DNA from: Psoroptes ovis
Taxonomy: Eukaryota; Arthropoda; Arachnida; Sarcoptiformes; Psoroptidae
Length of the DNA stretch: 64,000 nt
Direction: 5' to 3'
Assembly (NCBI GenBank): GCA_002943765.1
Contig: PQWQ01000028.1
Location: forward strand, 372,001 to 436,000
Numbering within the stretch: the stretch's first letter is position 1; each line of letters opens with the position of its first letter. The translations under genes and the position numbers were made by a program. The notes below the pieces were generated by a model. That model saw only the letters and a list, made by a program, of their open reading frames with translations, had not been told where the DNA came from and searched no databases. Positions 27,901 to 38,739 of this stretch are shown here, piece by piece.

Positions 27901-28413
27901 TTCAAGCCACATTGCTTGTAATTTTGAATGTGATCCTTTTGTGAAACGATGATTTTCGAGTATGTGATATAATTCACGAAAATTACCGGCATGAAATGCG
28001 ACTAAAGCACGTGCTCTCAATACGGATTCATTTTTGTTCAATTCGGCGCAATTTGGATGTGCAACGGGTAACGACCATAAAAATCGACCAAGTCTTTCAA
28101 TATCTCCACTTTCTTCTAATGTTTCACAAACGGCAGCCACTTGTCCTACTGTAAAATTCAAAGTTGGTAGCATAAACATCGCAGCTGCAGGATGTGTTCC
28201 ATATGCTGCTGCAGCTGCAGCTGCCGCAGCAGCCGCTGCTTGTTGTTGTGATGCATTTGATGTTTGACTTGATGAATTGCTTGGTGAACTGGGCGATGAT
28301 GATTGTGATGAAGCATTAGCGTTGGCTGCTAATCCTCCTACGATTGCACCGTTTGCCATGGCTGATGCTGACAGTGCAGCAAGAGCTGCTGCACCAAGAC
28401 CAAGTGCTGTCAT
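21254..28413 (-). CDS. optix: SIX3/6-class homeodomain transcription factor (Optix), three exons
   Basis: Coding segments are 28413-27666, 27428-27371 and 21992-21254, giving 514 residues from the first in-frame ATG. The product is a nuclear DNA-binding regulator; SIX3/6 proteins pattern the anterior head and eye and repress through Groucho. Residues about 85-199 are the SIX domain (LNFTVGQVAAVCETLEESGD onward) and about 201-262 the homeodomain. The homeodomain start RTIWDGEQKTHCFKERTR is the SIX3/6 form; SIX1/2 and SIX4/5 read GEETxYCFKEKSR there. The recognition helix VGNWFKNRRQRDR is complete. A 12-Ala tract lies at 59-70, encoded by mixed GCN codons. The C-terminal tail is a long His/Ser/Asp/Asn-rich region. 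All four splice sites are GT/AG. The open frame continues 162 codons upstream of this ATG, so the true N-terminus may be longer. Confidence 0.93.
23578..23802 (-). CDS. candidate small secreted peptide nested in Optix intron 2
   Basis: An ATG-initiated frame of 74 codons. Residues 1-19 (MIHLSCFYFLLLNISFAKS) look like a signal peptide. The rest, with IDDIISQVKVKGHIGKV, an Asn-rich stretch and a Cys-Cys end, is hydrophilic. Codon use (CAA, GGT, AAA, TCA) resembles the known genes here. The context before the ATG is purine-rich (AGGAAGAAA). An AATAAA overlaps the last codons. It lies on the same strand as Optix, so it could be a nested gene, an alternative exon or chance. No family is recognised. 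Confidence 0.4.
   Translation of the reverse strand: MIHLSCFYFLLLNISFAKSMMIIDDIISQVKVKGHIGKVISNQVFKKNGRISLGNNNNDRNYDDKFTNNKYKCC
23944..23968. repeat. perfect 11-bp hairpin with 3-nt loop
   Basis: AATTGTACAAA, TTG, TTTGTACAATT. It lies about 140 bp upstream of the nested ORF start on the minus strand. It is too short for a microRNA precursor; it could be a cruciform or a dyad protein-binding site. Confidence 0.75.
27371..27428 (-). CDS. optix: Optix coding exon 2: 58-nt exon with recognition helix 3
   Basis: Encodes (V)GNWFKNRRQRDRAAAAKN(R). The acceptor is AACACAG|TCGG and the donor ATCG|GTAAGT, a consensus match. Intron 1 before it is 237 nt (27429-27665). The exon carries the W-F-x-N-R signature that contacts DNA, so skipping it would destroy the homeodomain. 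Confidence 0.95.
27666..28413 (-). CDS. optix: Optix coding exon 1: Ala-rich leader, SIX domain, most of the homeodomain
   Basis: 249 codons plus one base. It starts at the first in-frame ATG (HG-MTALGLG), passes an Ala/Ser-rich leader and ends in GLTPTQ. The donor is CAAG|GTAATC (GT at 27665-27664). The final G joins TC of exon 2 to make the Val that opens helix 3. Base composition is clearly richer in GC than the flanks. Confidence 0.93.
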
Positions 28414-28899
28414 GCCATGAAGCTGTGATGGTCCAAACGGTCCACCTAGCGATGATAACGCCGATAACGGCGAAATAGAAGACAATTTAGGAGCCGTTGT
28501 TTTTGTTATGAGGTTTGATTTTTCAATCGACGATTGACTTGTTGTTGGCGGTCGTGGTGATGAAGATGATGGTGCACAACAGCCAGCGGTCGATTTAGAT
28601 TGTGGTGAATGATCGTTTTCAACTGTTCGGTGATGTTTTTTTGGCGAAACAATTGTTCGCTTGGATGAATATTTTCGTTTGGTGATATTCGTTGAATGAT
28701 TATTATTGATTGATGTTATCGAATGGCGATCGGTCGATGAAGATGAACCGATTGAAGAAATAGATGAAGTCGGTGATGACGATATTCTTCGTCTTCTAGA
28801 TTCGTTTGTTCCAACGCCCAACAAATGATGTCGTGGCGGGAATATATCGTTTTGATGTGATAAATCCGTTGTGGCCAGTTTAATTCGTTGATGAGTGTA
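28414..28899 (-). other. 162-codon open extension of Optix exon 1 without an ATG
   Basis: In the exon 1 frame the sequence stays open from just after TGA (28902-28900) to the first ATG. It has no ATG and a coding-like, Ser/Pro/Thr-rich composition (for example SPLSALSSLGGPFGPS next to the ATG). No AG dinucleotide occurs in the first 100 or so nt after the TGA, so an acceptor for an upstream exon could only lie further in, at or after the RRRR segment. Either translation starts at a non-ATG codon, an upstream exon joins inside this stretch, or it is an unusually open 5' leader. Confidence 0.55.
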
Positions 28900-28909
28900 T
28901 CAAAATTCG

Positions 28910-31600
28910 AAGCCAAATTGTCCGATTTGTATTCGGATTTTGGCTTACGCGGATACACTCGATTGGTGAAACAACAAAAAAAATCGAAAAAAAATTCAAA
29001 GTTATGTTGATGAAACGAGAAGAATGATTTGAATGAATCGCTGATAGCAAAATGTTTGGTGGTATCAAACCAAAGTATCGTCAATCGTATCGTTGATTTC
29101 TCGTTGATGTATGAATGAACAAAAAAAAAAAATAGTTATTTTCTCCACATACACAAACTAATGATAGATTCATTCATATGATATTCATTCGTTCATTCAT
29201 TTATTCATTTAAAAGTAGAAGTATGAATAGCTTAAAATGAAATTTATAAAAGAAAGAAAACAACAGATTGGTAACCAATAAGACTGAACAATATATGTAT
29301 AATATCTGTATAGTATATATGTGTATATCTGTCTATTTTTTTTTTTCATTTTTCATTTTTCTCTGGGTTCTAATCACACAATATACACCAGCCTACCAGA
29401 AAATGAGAAAAAAAACCAGAAAACATGAAATGAAATGAAAATACAACACCACCACCACTCCTATGACCGGTATACGTCATCATCATCATCATCATCATCA
29501 TAAGGATAGGTTAACAGATATTGAATTGAATATTATTAGATGAAACAACAATTTAAAAACTAAATGAAATGAAACAAACACTAAACTAAACTAAAACATA
29601 TCGTTAGAGGATTGGTTGTCATCTAATAGAACAAAAACATTAAAAACCATTGAATGAGAATGTGTTTTCACATATGTGAAAAGCGATCCTTTTTTCGTTT
29701 TTGCAAGTTGTTTAATTTCTATGTGGAACAACAAAAAGCTTTTCTCTTCTCTCTTCCAAATATATATTTCCATTTTCATCATCAATGATTATCATTTTTT
29801 CTCCATACACACACACAAACACACATAAAGAATGATCATATATCGTATCATTTGTTCGTATATTTTTCAATGTGTTTTTTTCATTTCTCAAAGTTATATT
29901 GGTGTTAAACTACTCTATGTGTATGTATGTATGTATATCATTGGTTTTCGTACACATACGCATATATTAATATGATTTTTTGCGTTTTTTTTTTTTTGGT
30001 TTTCTCCAAAAAATACTTTGTACAATTTACAAAGCAAAGCAAAACATAAAAACACATTTCATTCATTTTCTTCTTTTCGAGATATATTTTTCATGAAATG
30101 AAATGATATGAATGATATGAAACTCTATTCAAAAAATAATAATACGTAAGGGTGGAGCTGTGAATGTATTGATACATCCCAAACGACAACGATTTCCATT
30201 AGACTGGATTGATTTCAAGTTTTGTTGTTGTTGTTGTTGTTGTTGTGTTGTTTATTTCATTTCATTAATCGTTGATTGCGCACGTATTCCCAACGAAATT
30301 ATAATGTTTAATCTGAAATATTTCTCTTCAACAAAAAAAAAATAATATCAATTTAATAGAAAATGAAGTATATGCAAAGTATTGAATTGTGGTGTTGTGG
30401 TATTGACAAATGAGAAATAGACAATGACAACAACAGCACCAATAATCATTTGAATTGAATTGAATCAATTGAATTTGAATCAAGAGACAAGCAATTATCA
30501 TTATTATGAGATGATTATTTGATCCAAAATATATTCAAAAAAAGGTTTCCATGCTGTGTTTTTATGGTACATGTGTTTTGTTAATGTCGTTTGATGAGCA
30601 TCATTTCAGATACATGAAATCGAATTGCTTATGAGAATTGAATTTTGAATAAGAAAATGAGAGACATAACAAAGGAATAGAGTGTTGTCGAAATCTCATT
30701 AATATCGATACCAAATAGAATGCTTACATTTTCTTGTAGGCTTATGTATGTTGTTATCCATTCAATGTTATGACTTGAATGATCAATTAAACATTCACCA
30801 TTCAATCAAATAGAATCAAAAACCAAATTCAAATACCAGCCGGTTTGACTTGTCATATCTTACCTACCAAAATTAGTGAAACATTCCAAAACTATTTATA
30901 CATTGAACTTGATTTTCAATTTTTGTTTCATTTCATTTTGATTGAAATATCGAAATATTTTTCCATTTGTTTCCATTGATTTGATGTGAATGTAATTTTT
31001 GATCTTTTTTTAAATGTACAAAGTGAAAGTTTTTTTTTTGAATAAAATACTTTCAATGACCACCTGGTGCCCATTGCTTATTGACTGGGATTTATCTTTG
31101 AAATTATTCGCGAAATTCCATAAGAATTACATCTTAACAAACATTCAAAGACAGTGTTTTTCAATGGGATAAATTCTTATAAAGTTTTGATATCAAATTT
31201 ATCCGGATATACCGCCTATGAAAAGGCGTATCTATTCCTTTTTGTTGTTGATATTAATTTAGTTTTGTTGAAATAAAACTAATAAAATTATTAAACTTTA
31301 ATTGTAATCTATACCATTACTATTTGATTTGGTTTGATTTGATATATACACAGATATTCAAAGTTTCCATAAAATATTCCTCCTGATTTATCCGAATTTT
31401 GCCAAAAATAAAACTTGAAAATTGATGCATTTTTTCGATTTTCCAAATTTTCAATTTGCATATTGAATATTTGCATACTTTCCCATTAAATCCTATGAGA
31501 TAATGATGATTTTCTTAAAAACAAATGCCAAAATGTTTGACAGTGACCACACCACAATGATTGAATAATGATTGAATAAAGCAAAACAAACATACATGAA
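28910..31600. other. region upstream of Optix
   Basis: No gene is supported. An (ATC)8 run lies at 29478-29501 and a (TTG)8 run at 30222-30246. A small stem around 31208-31231 (ATACCGCCT...AAGGCGTAT) stands out. Promoter elements of Optix are expected in or beyond this stretch but none can be pointed to. Confidence 0.5.
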
Positions 31601-31968
31601 ATCATTGACCAAGAAAATTTAAAATTGAATTTGATTTTTGTTTATTTCAGTCTTCAGGTAATCTTGAACTTCTCGTCTTATTGGCATCTTTTATTGGCAT
31701 TTGGTCTTCAAATGCTTGATTTGTGTCTGTATTATCGTCATTATTCCATTGTCAGGTCTTTGGCTGTTGTTGTTGGTTGTATTTATGTGTACTACGTAGA
31801 CATAACCTGCAAAAAAATTGGGATGCATGACTGGTCAATCAATTGATGATGATGATGATCAGCAACATCAACCAACATTTGATCTATTCACATACGATTG
31901 ATAATACAACACACACACACAGCTACACATCCTGACTATTAAGGTTTTTTTTGATGGTTTGTTGTTGG

Positions 31969-31972
<4 letters not shown>

Positions 31973-32000
<28 letters not shown>
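31973..32000. repeat. 28-bp T homopolymer
   Basis: T28 on the plus strand, A28 on the minus strand. It directly follows, on the minus strand, a less biased island (about 32004-32115). It could be a retroposed poly(A) tail or a simple slippage tract; no target-site duplication was recognised. Confidence 0.95.
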
Positions 32001-32801
32001 GATAACAAATAATCGTTAATGGCCATCACCATCATCATCTTTAGCATAACAATGATAATAAAACGAACTACCACCAGCTGTGGTGGAACCAGCGTTGCAA
32101 CTCCAGATCTGACAATAATAGAAATTTGACATATTATCAATATGAAAATGTATTCATATTTTTGAATCAAATAATTTGATCAATTGCATTGATTAGAATT
32201 TTTCAAAATTGTTTCTTTCCAAAAAGGTGGCAAATTGTTTTCAAAGATAATTTCAATTTTTCTCCAAATTCTTTCAAAGATGACCATTGGTAATTATCAT
32301 CATTGAAATTATCATTCAAATTTATTATTTTTGTCTTAAAACAGATGAACATTCAAAGATAATAATAATTTGTACGGATGATAATGATGATGAATTTGAA
32401 TGTATTCAATAAATAAATAAACAAATATATTTACAAATGATGATTATAATCAATTTAATTAGTTTATTTTGAAACATAAATGTATTTGTATTTATTTGGT
32501 ATTGATATTAATTATATTTTTTGTGAGAAATAATGATGACCAATCATTTTAAATTATCATTGATTGATCATATCACAGTGAATGTCATTGATTTGTAGTC
32601 TGTTTTTGTATTTGTGAATCTCAAATAAATAACACCTGAAATACACTGAAAATAAATAGAATCGATAATTATAAATAATAATAATAATAGTCGAAATAAT
32701 AAGAATGAGAGAGATAATAATCTTTCGATTCATCATTATTGGTGTCAATCAAATATTTGAAATATACAAATTGAATATCTTGGATTTATTTAATTGACAC
32801 A

Positions 32802-33008
32802 TCAAACAAAAAACTTGATCATCATTTTGTTATGTTCAAATTGGTGTTCAGATTTTGCTGTGATTATTATCATCACAGGTCGTTTCGGTGCATGGTCGTT
32901 CGGTGATTGTTGTTGTTGTTGCTGTTTTTCTGGTGTTTCTGGTGTTTTAGACTTTTTCAATCGTCTCTTTGTGTTTTGTTTTTTGTCAATAAGGTTGATG
33001 TTGTTCAT
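32802..33008 (-). CDS. hypothetical 68-residue basic, Gln-rich protein, weak candidate
   Basis: ATG-initiated frame with KRRLKKSK (nuclear-signal-like), KTPETPEK, Gln6 and SPNDHAPKRP, followed by a less polar end. AATAAA lies about 12 nt past the stop (TTTATT at 32785-32790 on the plus strand). Composition differs from AT-driven frames, but part is a CAA repeat and there is no recognised family. A second ATG frame (33208-33017, MENIHLKIF...) ends 8 nt before this one starts, in another frame; I could not join them with in-phase splice sites. Confidence 0.3.
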   Translation of the reverse strand: MNNINLIDKKQNTKRRLKKSKTPETPEKQQQQQQSPNDHAPKRPVMIIITAKSEHQFEHNKMMIKFFV

Positions 33009-33209
33009 AAATAAGTTCACACAAAATTGAAAACAACAAAAATGATTTTACCACTACCAAATATTTCTATTTGATAATCGGGTATTTTTGCCATAATATA
33101 TAATTGGCGATAGACAATGGAATTTTCAATTTCCATAATATTCATACAATAATATAGAATTTTTCTTCTATTTTTCAATCGAAATATTTTCAAATGAATA
33201 TTTTCCATT

Positions 33210-35280
33210 CAATCAAATTCAATTTGATTCTTCAGTTTATTTCAATTTTCATGCATTTATTTATTCATGTAATTCGTCAATAAGAGTTTATCTTCGATAG
33301 ATTTAGCTCGAAAATCATACAGGGATATGGAAAAATTTCAACCAAAAAATAGTTGAAATAAATGAATGAATAAAACAAATGAAAACTTTTGAAACAATGA
33401 ATTCTTCATCATCAACGCAATCTAAAAAAATGAATGTCAATCACATTCACAACACACAAATAATAATAATCAACTTGACTCATGCTCCAAAATATTTAGA
33501 ATTGTTTTATTTCTTTTTTGTATTTCAGTATAGAATATTTCACTTGATTTGATTTGATTTCATCTCCATCTTCATTCCGATTCCACTGTTGTATATTCGA
33601 GTTTATTTTTAGTTCTATTCAATGGACAGAAAAGCAATTCATTCACTCGGTATTTTTCTCATTACGTTTGCCATTATTTTGTTTGCTTTTTTTTTGTTTT
33701 TATTTACAAACAATCGGAACAAACTTTTCAATTTAAAAACAATGCAAAACACAAAAACAAAAATCCATTCATCCACTTTTGCTGCCATATAAATCAATTT
33801 AAAGAACGAGATGAATGAATGAATGAATGATGAATGTACAGAGATAATCACTTGAAACACAAGTGTATTCAATGTTTGTAAACGTGTGTGCTGCGTATGT
33901 GTTTATGTGTGTTTGTTGATCTTAAGTGGGTGATGATGATGATGATGATGCCATGCCATGCTCATCATCTCAAACACGAGATGCTTTCAGAAATTATTTC
34001 AAAAAGCAAATTTCATTTGATTTTCATTTGATAAATGAATTCATTCATATTTTCAATTGTAAAATTTGTAATTTTAAATCATCTTCATTGAATTTTTCTT
34101 AATAAAATTCCATACAAAAACACTGAAGATATTTGATATTTTGAGATTTTCAATTTCATATAATTTTTAAATATGATTCTTAATAATTCAAATATTAGAA
34201 AAAAAATAGTTCAAATATCATGAAGATAATTCAAATATCAAAGAAGATTCATATAAATATATATGGAATAGAATCTTTGATTTTGTCAATTGTAATATTT
34301 TTCATTTATTTATTCATTGTTTGTTTGTTTGATTTTGAAATTTCAAGAAAATTTTATTCAATTTTCAAAATAGAATCCTATTTCTATATCTACTCGAATA
34401 TTTATTTGAATTGTATGTCGGGAAGAGAGAAGATACATAGAGTTTCATAGAGTTTTATATCCTCATAAAAAAACTGTCAAATATATTTAAGAATATATTT
34501 TCACTTTTTGTAAAATATATTTAATCTGAGTCTGAATTGAATTGAATTGAATGATGATGATGATGTGTTGAAAACGTGTGCCGATGTCATTGTATTTCAT
34601 TGGCTTATTGAGTGTATTTTTAGTAATATTTTTAGTATTTGCTTTGACTTTTAGTATACAAATTTGACACTGTCAAGTATGTAGGCAAACAATTTTGAAA
34701 ATTTTTCATTTTTTCAATGAATTTTCTGGCCAAATGTCAACAACTTGAATTTTTTTTTAATATTTCAAATTGAAAAATTTTGAATCTTTCAATTTTTTGT
34801 TATTGTAACAACAAGCAACGATGAACATCCAATTGATATTTTTACGCTAATTTTGATAATAATTTTTAACAGTCTTTGAAGTCTTTGTAATACTATTCAT
34901 TTGTCGAATTTGTATGATTCGGATTTTCGGGTCTCTCAAAATTTTTGATCGATTCGTGTCTTATTTGGCCGCCAAACACCAAAAAAAATGTCGAGACATT
35001 TTCCTTCTTAACTTTTGGATTTTCTTCGCGTTCAAAATTCAAGTTCTTCGACTAAAATTTCATCTAGGGTCGATTTGTGAATATTTTTCATATTTTCCGA
35101 TGCTTCATTTTGAATTTAAATTGAAATTTTGCCATTGCAAATGTGCAGATTTTTGGATATTGAAACATCATTGGTTTACTTGTAAAAATTTTCCAGAAAT
35201 CATTCGATATATGTTTTGAAAATTTTAACTATTTCAAATTCAAAATCAAATCAAAAAATTTGCTGATCAAATGAATTTAA
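33210..35280. other. gene-free spacer
   Basis: AT-rich with GAAT and GAT repeats (33810-33830, 33931-33951, 34551-34564). No gene, RNA or element is supported. Confidence 0.5.
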
Positions 35281-35294
35281 TATGAAATACAGAC

Positions 35295-35883
35295 ATGCAG
35301 ACACATATGCAAACATACAAACTGACACATACACACACGTATCTGCATATATTCAAATTCAGTTCAAATATTATAGTGTTCAAAACTCAAGTCAGTCTTA
35401 TCAGCTTTATTACTGCTGTTGTTGTGTTATTATCAACGGTCAGGTCACAAACGTCAAACATCTTTGTGTGTATTGGGCATCATAATCATAATAATAATAA
35501 AGAAAAACTGAAATTTTCCATGGTGAAAAATACAAATTCAAAAATTACAATCACCGACGACGTCTACGAAGACGACAAGGTGTGAAATAAGAGAGTGGAA
35601 ACAAAAATTTGTGTCGAAATTATCAGAAGCTCGTGTTCATATTTATGTGTATTTGTTGTTGTTGTTGTTTGTCGAAGAAGTAAATTAACAAATTCATATT
35701 TTCCCATAGACAAAGATAACAATAATAATGATGATGAGGATTTGAAAAATTCAAAATTTCTCAAAGTAATAATAAAAAACATACAAACAAATCATAAATC
35801 AAATAATTTACAATTTACAACTACTGATGATAATGATGATGATGAAGTCGAAGAGGTCTTGTGCATTGATTTTTCATTGTTTT
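35295..35883 (+). other. possible two-exon gene region, weak
   Basis: A first ATG frame (35295) runs through a hydrophobic stretch (VSLISFITAVVVLLSTV) to ITDDVYEDDK, where AAG|GTGTGA could be a donor at 35580. A second open frame without an ATG covers 35670-35885. It is acidic (DKDNNNNDDEDLKNSKF, then DDNDDDEVEEVLCIDFSLF), starts after strong 3'-splice-like sequence (TATTTTCCCATAG at 35709) and has AATAAA about 30 nt past its stop. The phases of the best donor and acceptor do not match in the ATG frame, so no complete model is offered. Confidence 0.25.
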
Positions 35884-35959
35884 GAATTTATTCCCTGAAC
35901 TTTTATATGGTCAAATAAATAAATTTAAAAAAATCCAATTTGGTTACGCTTGATTTTCA

Positions 35960-38430
35960 TTGATTTTTTATTTATTTATTCATTTATTGTTTTCTGAATG
36001 TGTGGGCTGCACATAAAATTAATGATGATGATGATGATGGTCAACTTTGAATTCAAACGAAACACAAATTTATTTCGTTTTGATTAATATTAATCAAACA
36101 GGTGATGTTTCGTTTTGTTTGTTTCGTATGTATTTCTGCATATATGAAATAATAATCATCAAAATAATAATTTCAGGTGTTCAGACAATCATAGTACATT
36201 TGAATCAATCGATTGTTTATTATTATATTTGAATGATTATTTTGATTATTATGATTGTCATTAAGTCAATCAGTTTTGTTTCTTTGTTTTATTCATATTT
36301 ATTCATTCAATCATCGATTGGAGACGATCAATCGATCGATTGATTGACCATCATCATCGTTCAAACGCTTTGGCTGAACTAACAACAAATGATTTTAATG
36401 ATACGGTTGAAGATGCGCCAATATGACGCGATGATTATGATTATGAGGATCATTACGATTGTTATTATTATGATTTCATTTATTTTTCGATGATTACAAT
36501 GGTGATCATCCAAAGCCAAATGGAAAAATTTAATTAAATCTTGACTGGGTTTGAATTTATTTTGAATTTTTTCAAAAATATGAGATGATTGAGGACCAAA
36601 GTATTGACATAAGAAGTCAAAATCTATCAAATATATCATACAGATGATGATGAAGAAGTTTTTTCCAATTCTTTATGTGATCTTTATGACCAAAAAAAAT
36701 TGATATCATTGACACGATCATTGACTATTGTGTCAATTTGATGATTATGTAATTTGTAATTCAAATTTTTTTCAAATTATATTTGTGATATATCAAAAAA
36801 TACATATCAAAATCATCATCATTTGATATCATTGAAACATCGGCAACCAGAAAAAAAATAGAATAAAAATGGCCTTAAGGTGTAAAATGTATGAAATATC
36901 AAAGTAAAATAAAGTTGTCGTATCATGTTGAAATTGAAATCAAACACACACACATATATATATTGAACAAAAATATGAAAATTGAGAGCTGATCATTTTT
37001 CAATTTACATTTCATTATCATTTCATTTGTTATTATTGTTCTTGCTAAAAATATCAATACTTTCTTATATCAAATGTGATACTTGTAAGAAATTCAATGA
37101 CAATTTTGATTCTTTTGATTTCAATTGTGTTTTCCTTGAAATCCAATTTAAAATTGAAATTGAAAATGTGAAAATGTTATCCATGTCGGTGTAAAATATT
37201 AGTTTTATGATAATTTTTTTTTCCAAAAAACAGAAAAAATTCAATTGAAATGAAACATTTGGGTTCCATGTTTAATCATTATTCACATTATTTTCATTAG
37301 AGATTCATACGATTTCATTTATTTTTTATTCATTCTTTGCTATCAAATAGATATGTGTTTAAATCATTTACATTTAAATTGAATGACATTGTTTGATACA
37401 TGAAATGAAATGAATGAATGAATGAGACTGAAATGAAATGAAAAAAACCTTGTGGGCAAATAAAAATTGAAAATAACATCCAAAAGTATGAATAACAAAC
37501 GAATAGAATACAAGTGTAAATGTATTTTATTATTATTAACATTATTATTATCATTTTCATTGTTAAACTAAGCTTATATTCATTTAAATTGATATTTACA
37601 ATGAAATGATGTAAATGTAAAACTCATTCATTGAGTTTCTGTTCGTTTGTCGGTAAACACCAATTGAAATAATTGTTTAATTAATATGTCATGATAAAGT
37701 CTAAAAATCATGAAATTCGTCTTTTATGAATATCCCCATAAAAAACCGTTGAAATATGAAAATGTTAAAAAATTGATATTTCATCAGTCATTCTGTTTCT
37801 GAGAATCAACTGCCTCACATGGCAGTCATAATAAAATAATAAAATAAATAAAATAAAATTAAAATTAAATAAAAATTATAAAAAAAAATTTAAAATTGTG
37901 TTTTTTACGATAAATATATTCTAAAAATTCTTGAATTTATGCTTGAATTTGTAATAATATTCATTGTTCAATGTGTCAAGTGTCTTTTATTAAGTGATGA
38001 TGATAAACAATTATTTGTTCAATGAATAATATATTTCAGATGTGTAGTAATTAATTGATGTAGTAATAAATGGTAAATTGTACGGAAAAAAATGAACATA
38101 AATTAAATGTTTTGTTATTATCACACACACACACACACACAATCAACAATTTTACAATTTTCATGAGTTAATAAAATTGAAATAAAAGAAACCTTAAGCC
38201 CTTGAGCTATTATCGTATTTTATGTTTACTCTTAACATTATGATTATTATTTCATTTTCTGGCCAATCAAACAATGTACAATTTTTGTATACGACTTAAA
38301 CAATTGAATTGGTATAGAAATTAAAAAATTGTCAATTGAACAATGTTTTGTACCAGGAGAAACCAGATACAATTGGCGATGATTATGGTCAGTCAAAAAT
38401 AGAAAACATTTTTTTTTTTCGATGTTCACG
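35960..38430. other. gene-free spacer
   Basis: AT-rich repeats only; a (CA)n run sits at 38123-38140. Confidence 0.5.
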
Positions 38431-38438
38431 ATGTTCGT

Positions 38439-38732
38439 ATGTCAACTTTGTCAATCGATTCCAATTCAAATAGATCTTTGATTGAACAAACAATTATTGA
38501 AATTGTAATTTCTCTGATCGAACTCATTGAACGCATTCGTTTGGTGACATTTGAGTTTCAACATTTTTTTTCGTTAACTTTGAATTCATTTGAAACTTTT
38601 CGAAACTTTGCTCAAACATACATTGGATGTGTAATTCAAGATCCTAAACAAAAGCTAAAGCAAATTGGAAAAAAATATTTAATTTTATTTGACAAGTTAT
38701 TTCATCAGTTGTGTGTGTGTGTTTGTGAATGA
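38439..38732 (+). CDS. hypothetical 97-residue protein, weak candidate
   Basis: True ATG start. Residues 12-40 are Ile/Leu/Glu-rich and would form an amphipathic helix (SLIEQTIIEIVISLIELIER). A second part reads IGCVIQDPKQKLKQIGKKY. Codon choice (TTG, TCA, GAA, CAA) fits the real genes in the window. The end runs into a GT repeat (CVCVCE), so the last residues are suspect. There is no close poly(A) signal, no signal peptide and no recognised family. Confidence 0.3.
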   Translation: MSTLSIDSNSNRSLIEQTIIEIVISLIELIERIRLVTFEFQHFFSLTLNSFETFRNFAQTYIGCVIQDPKQKLKQIGKKYLILFDKLFHQLCVCVCE

Positions 38733-38739
38733 ATACATT

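Noticed and set aside
28034..28267. Plus-strand frame with poly-Ala
   Set aside because: Antisense of the SIX domain and Ala tract of Optix exon 1; GCN repeats read as Ala on both strands.
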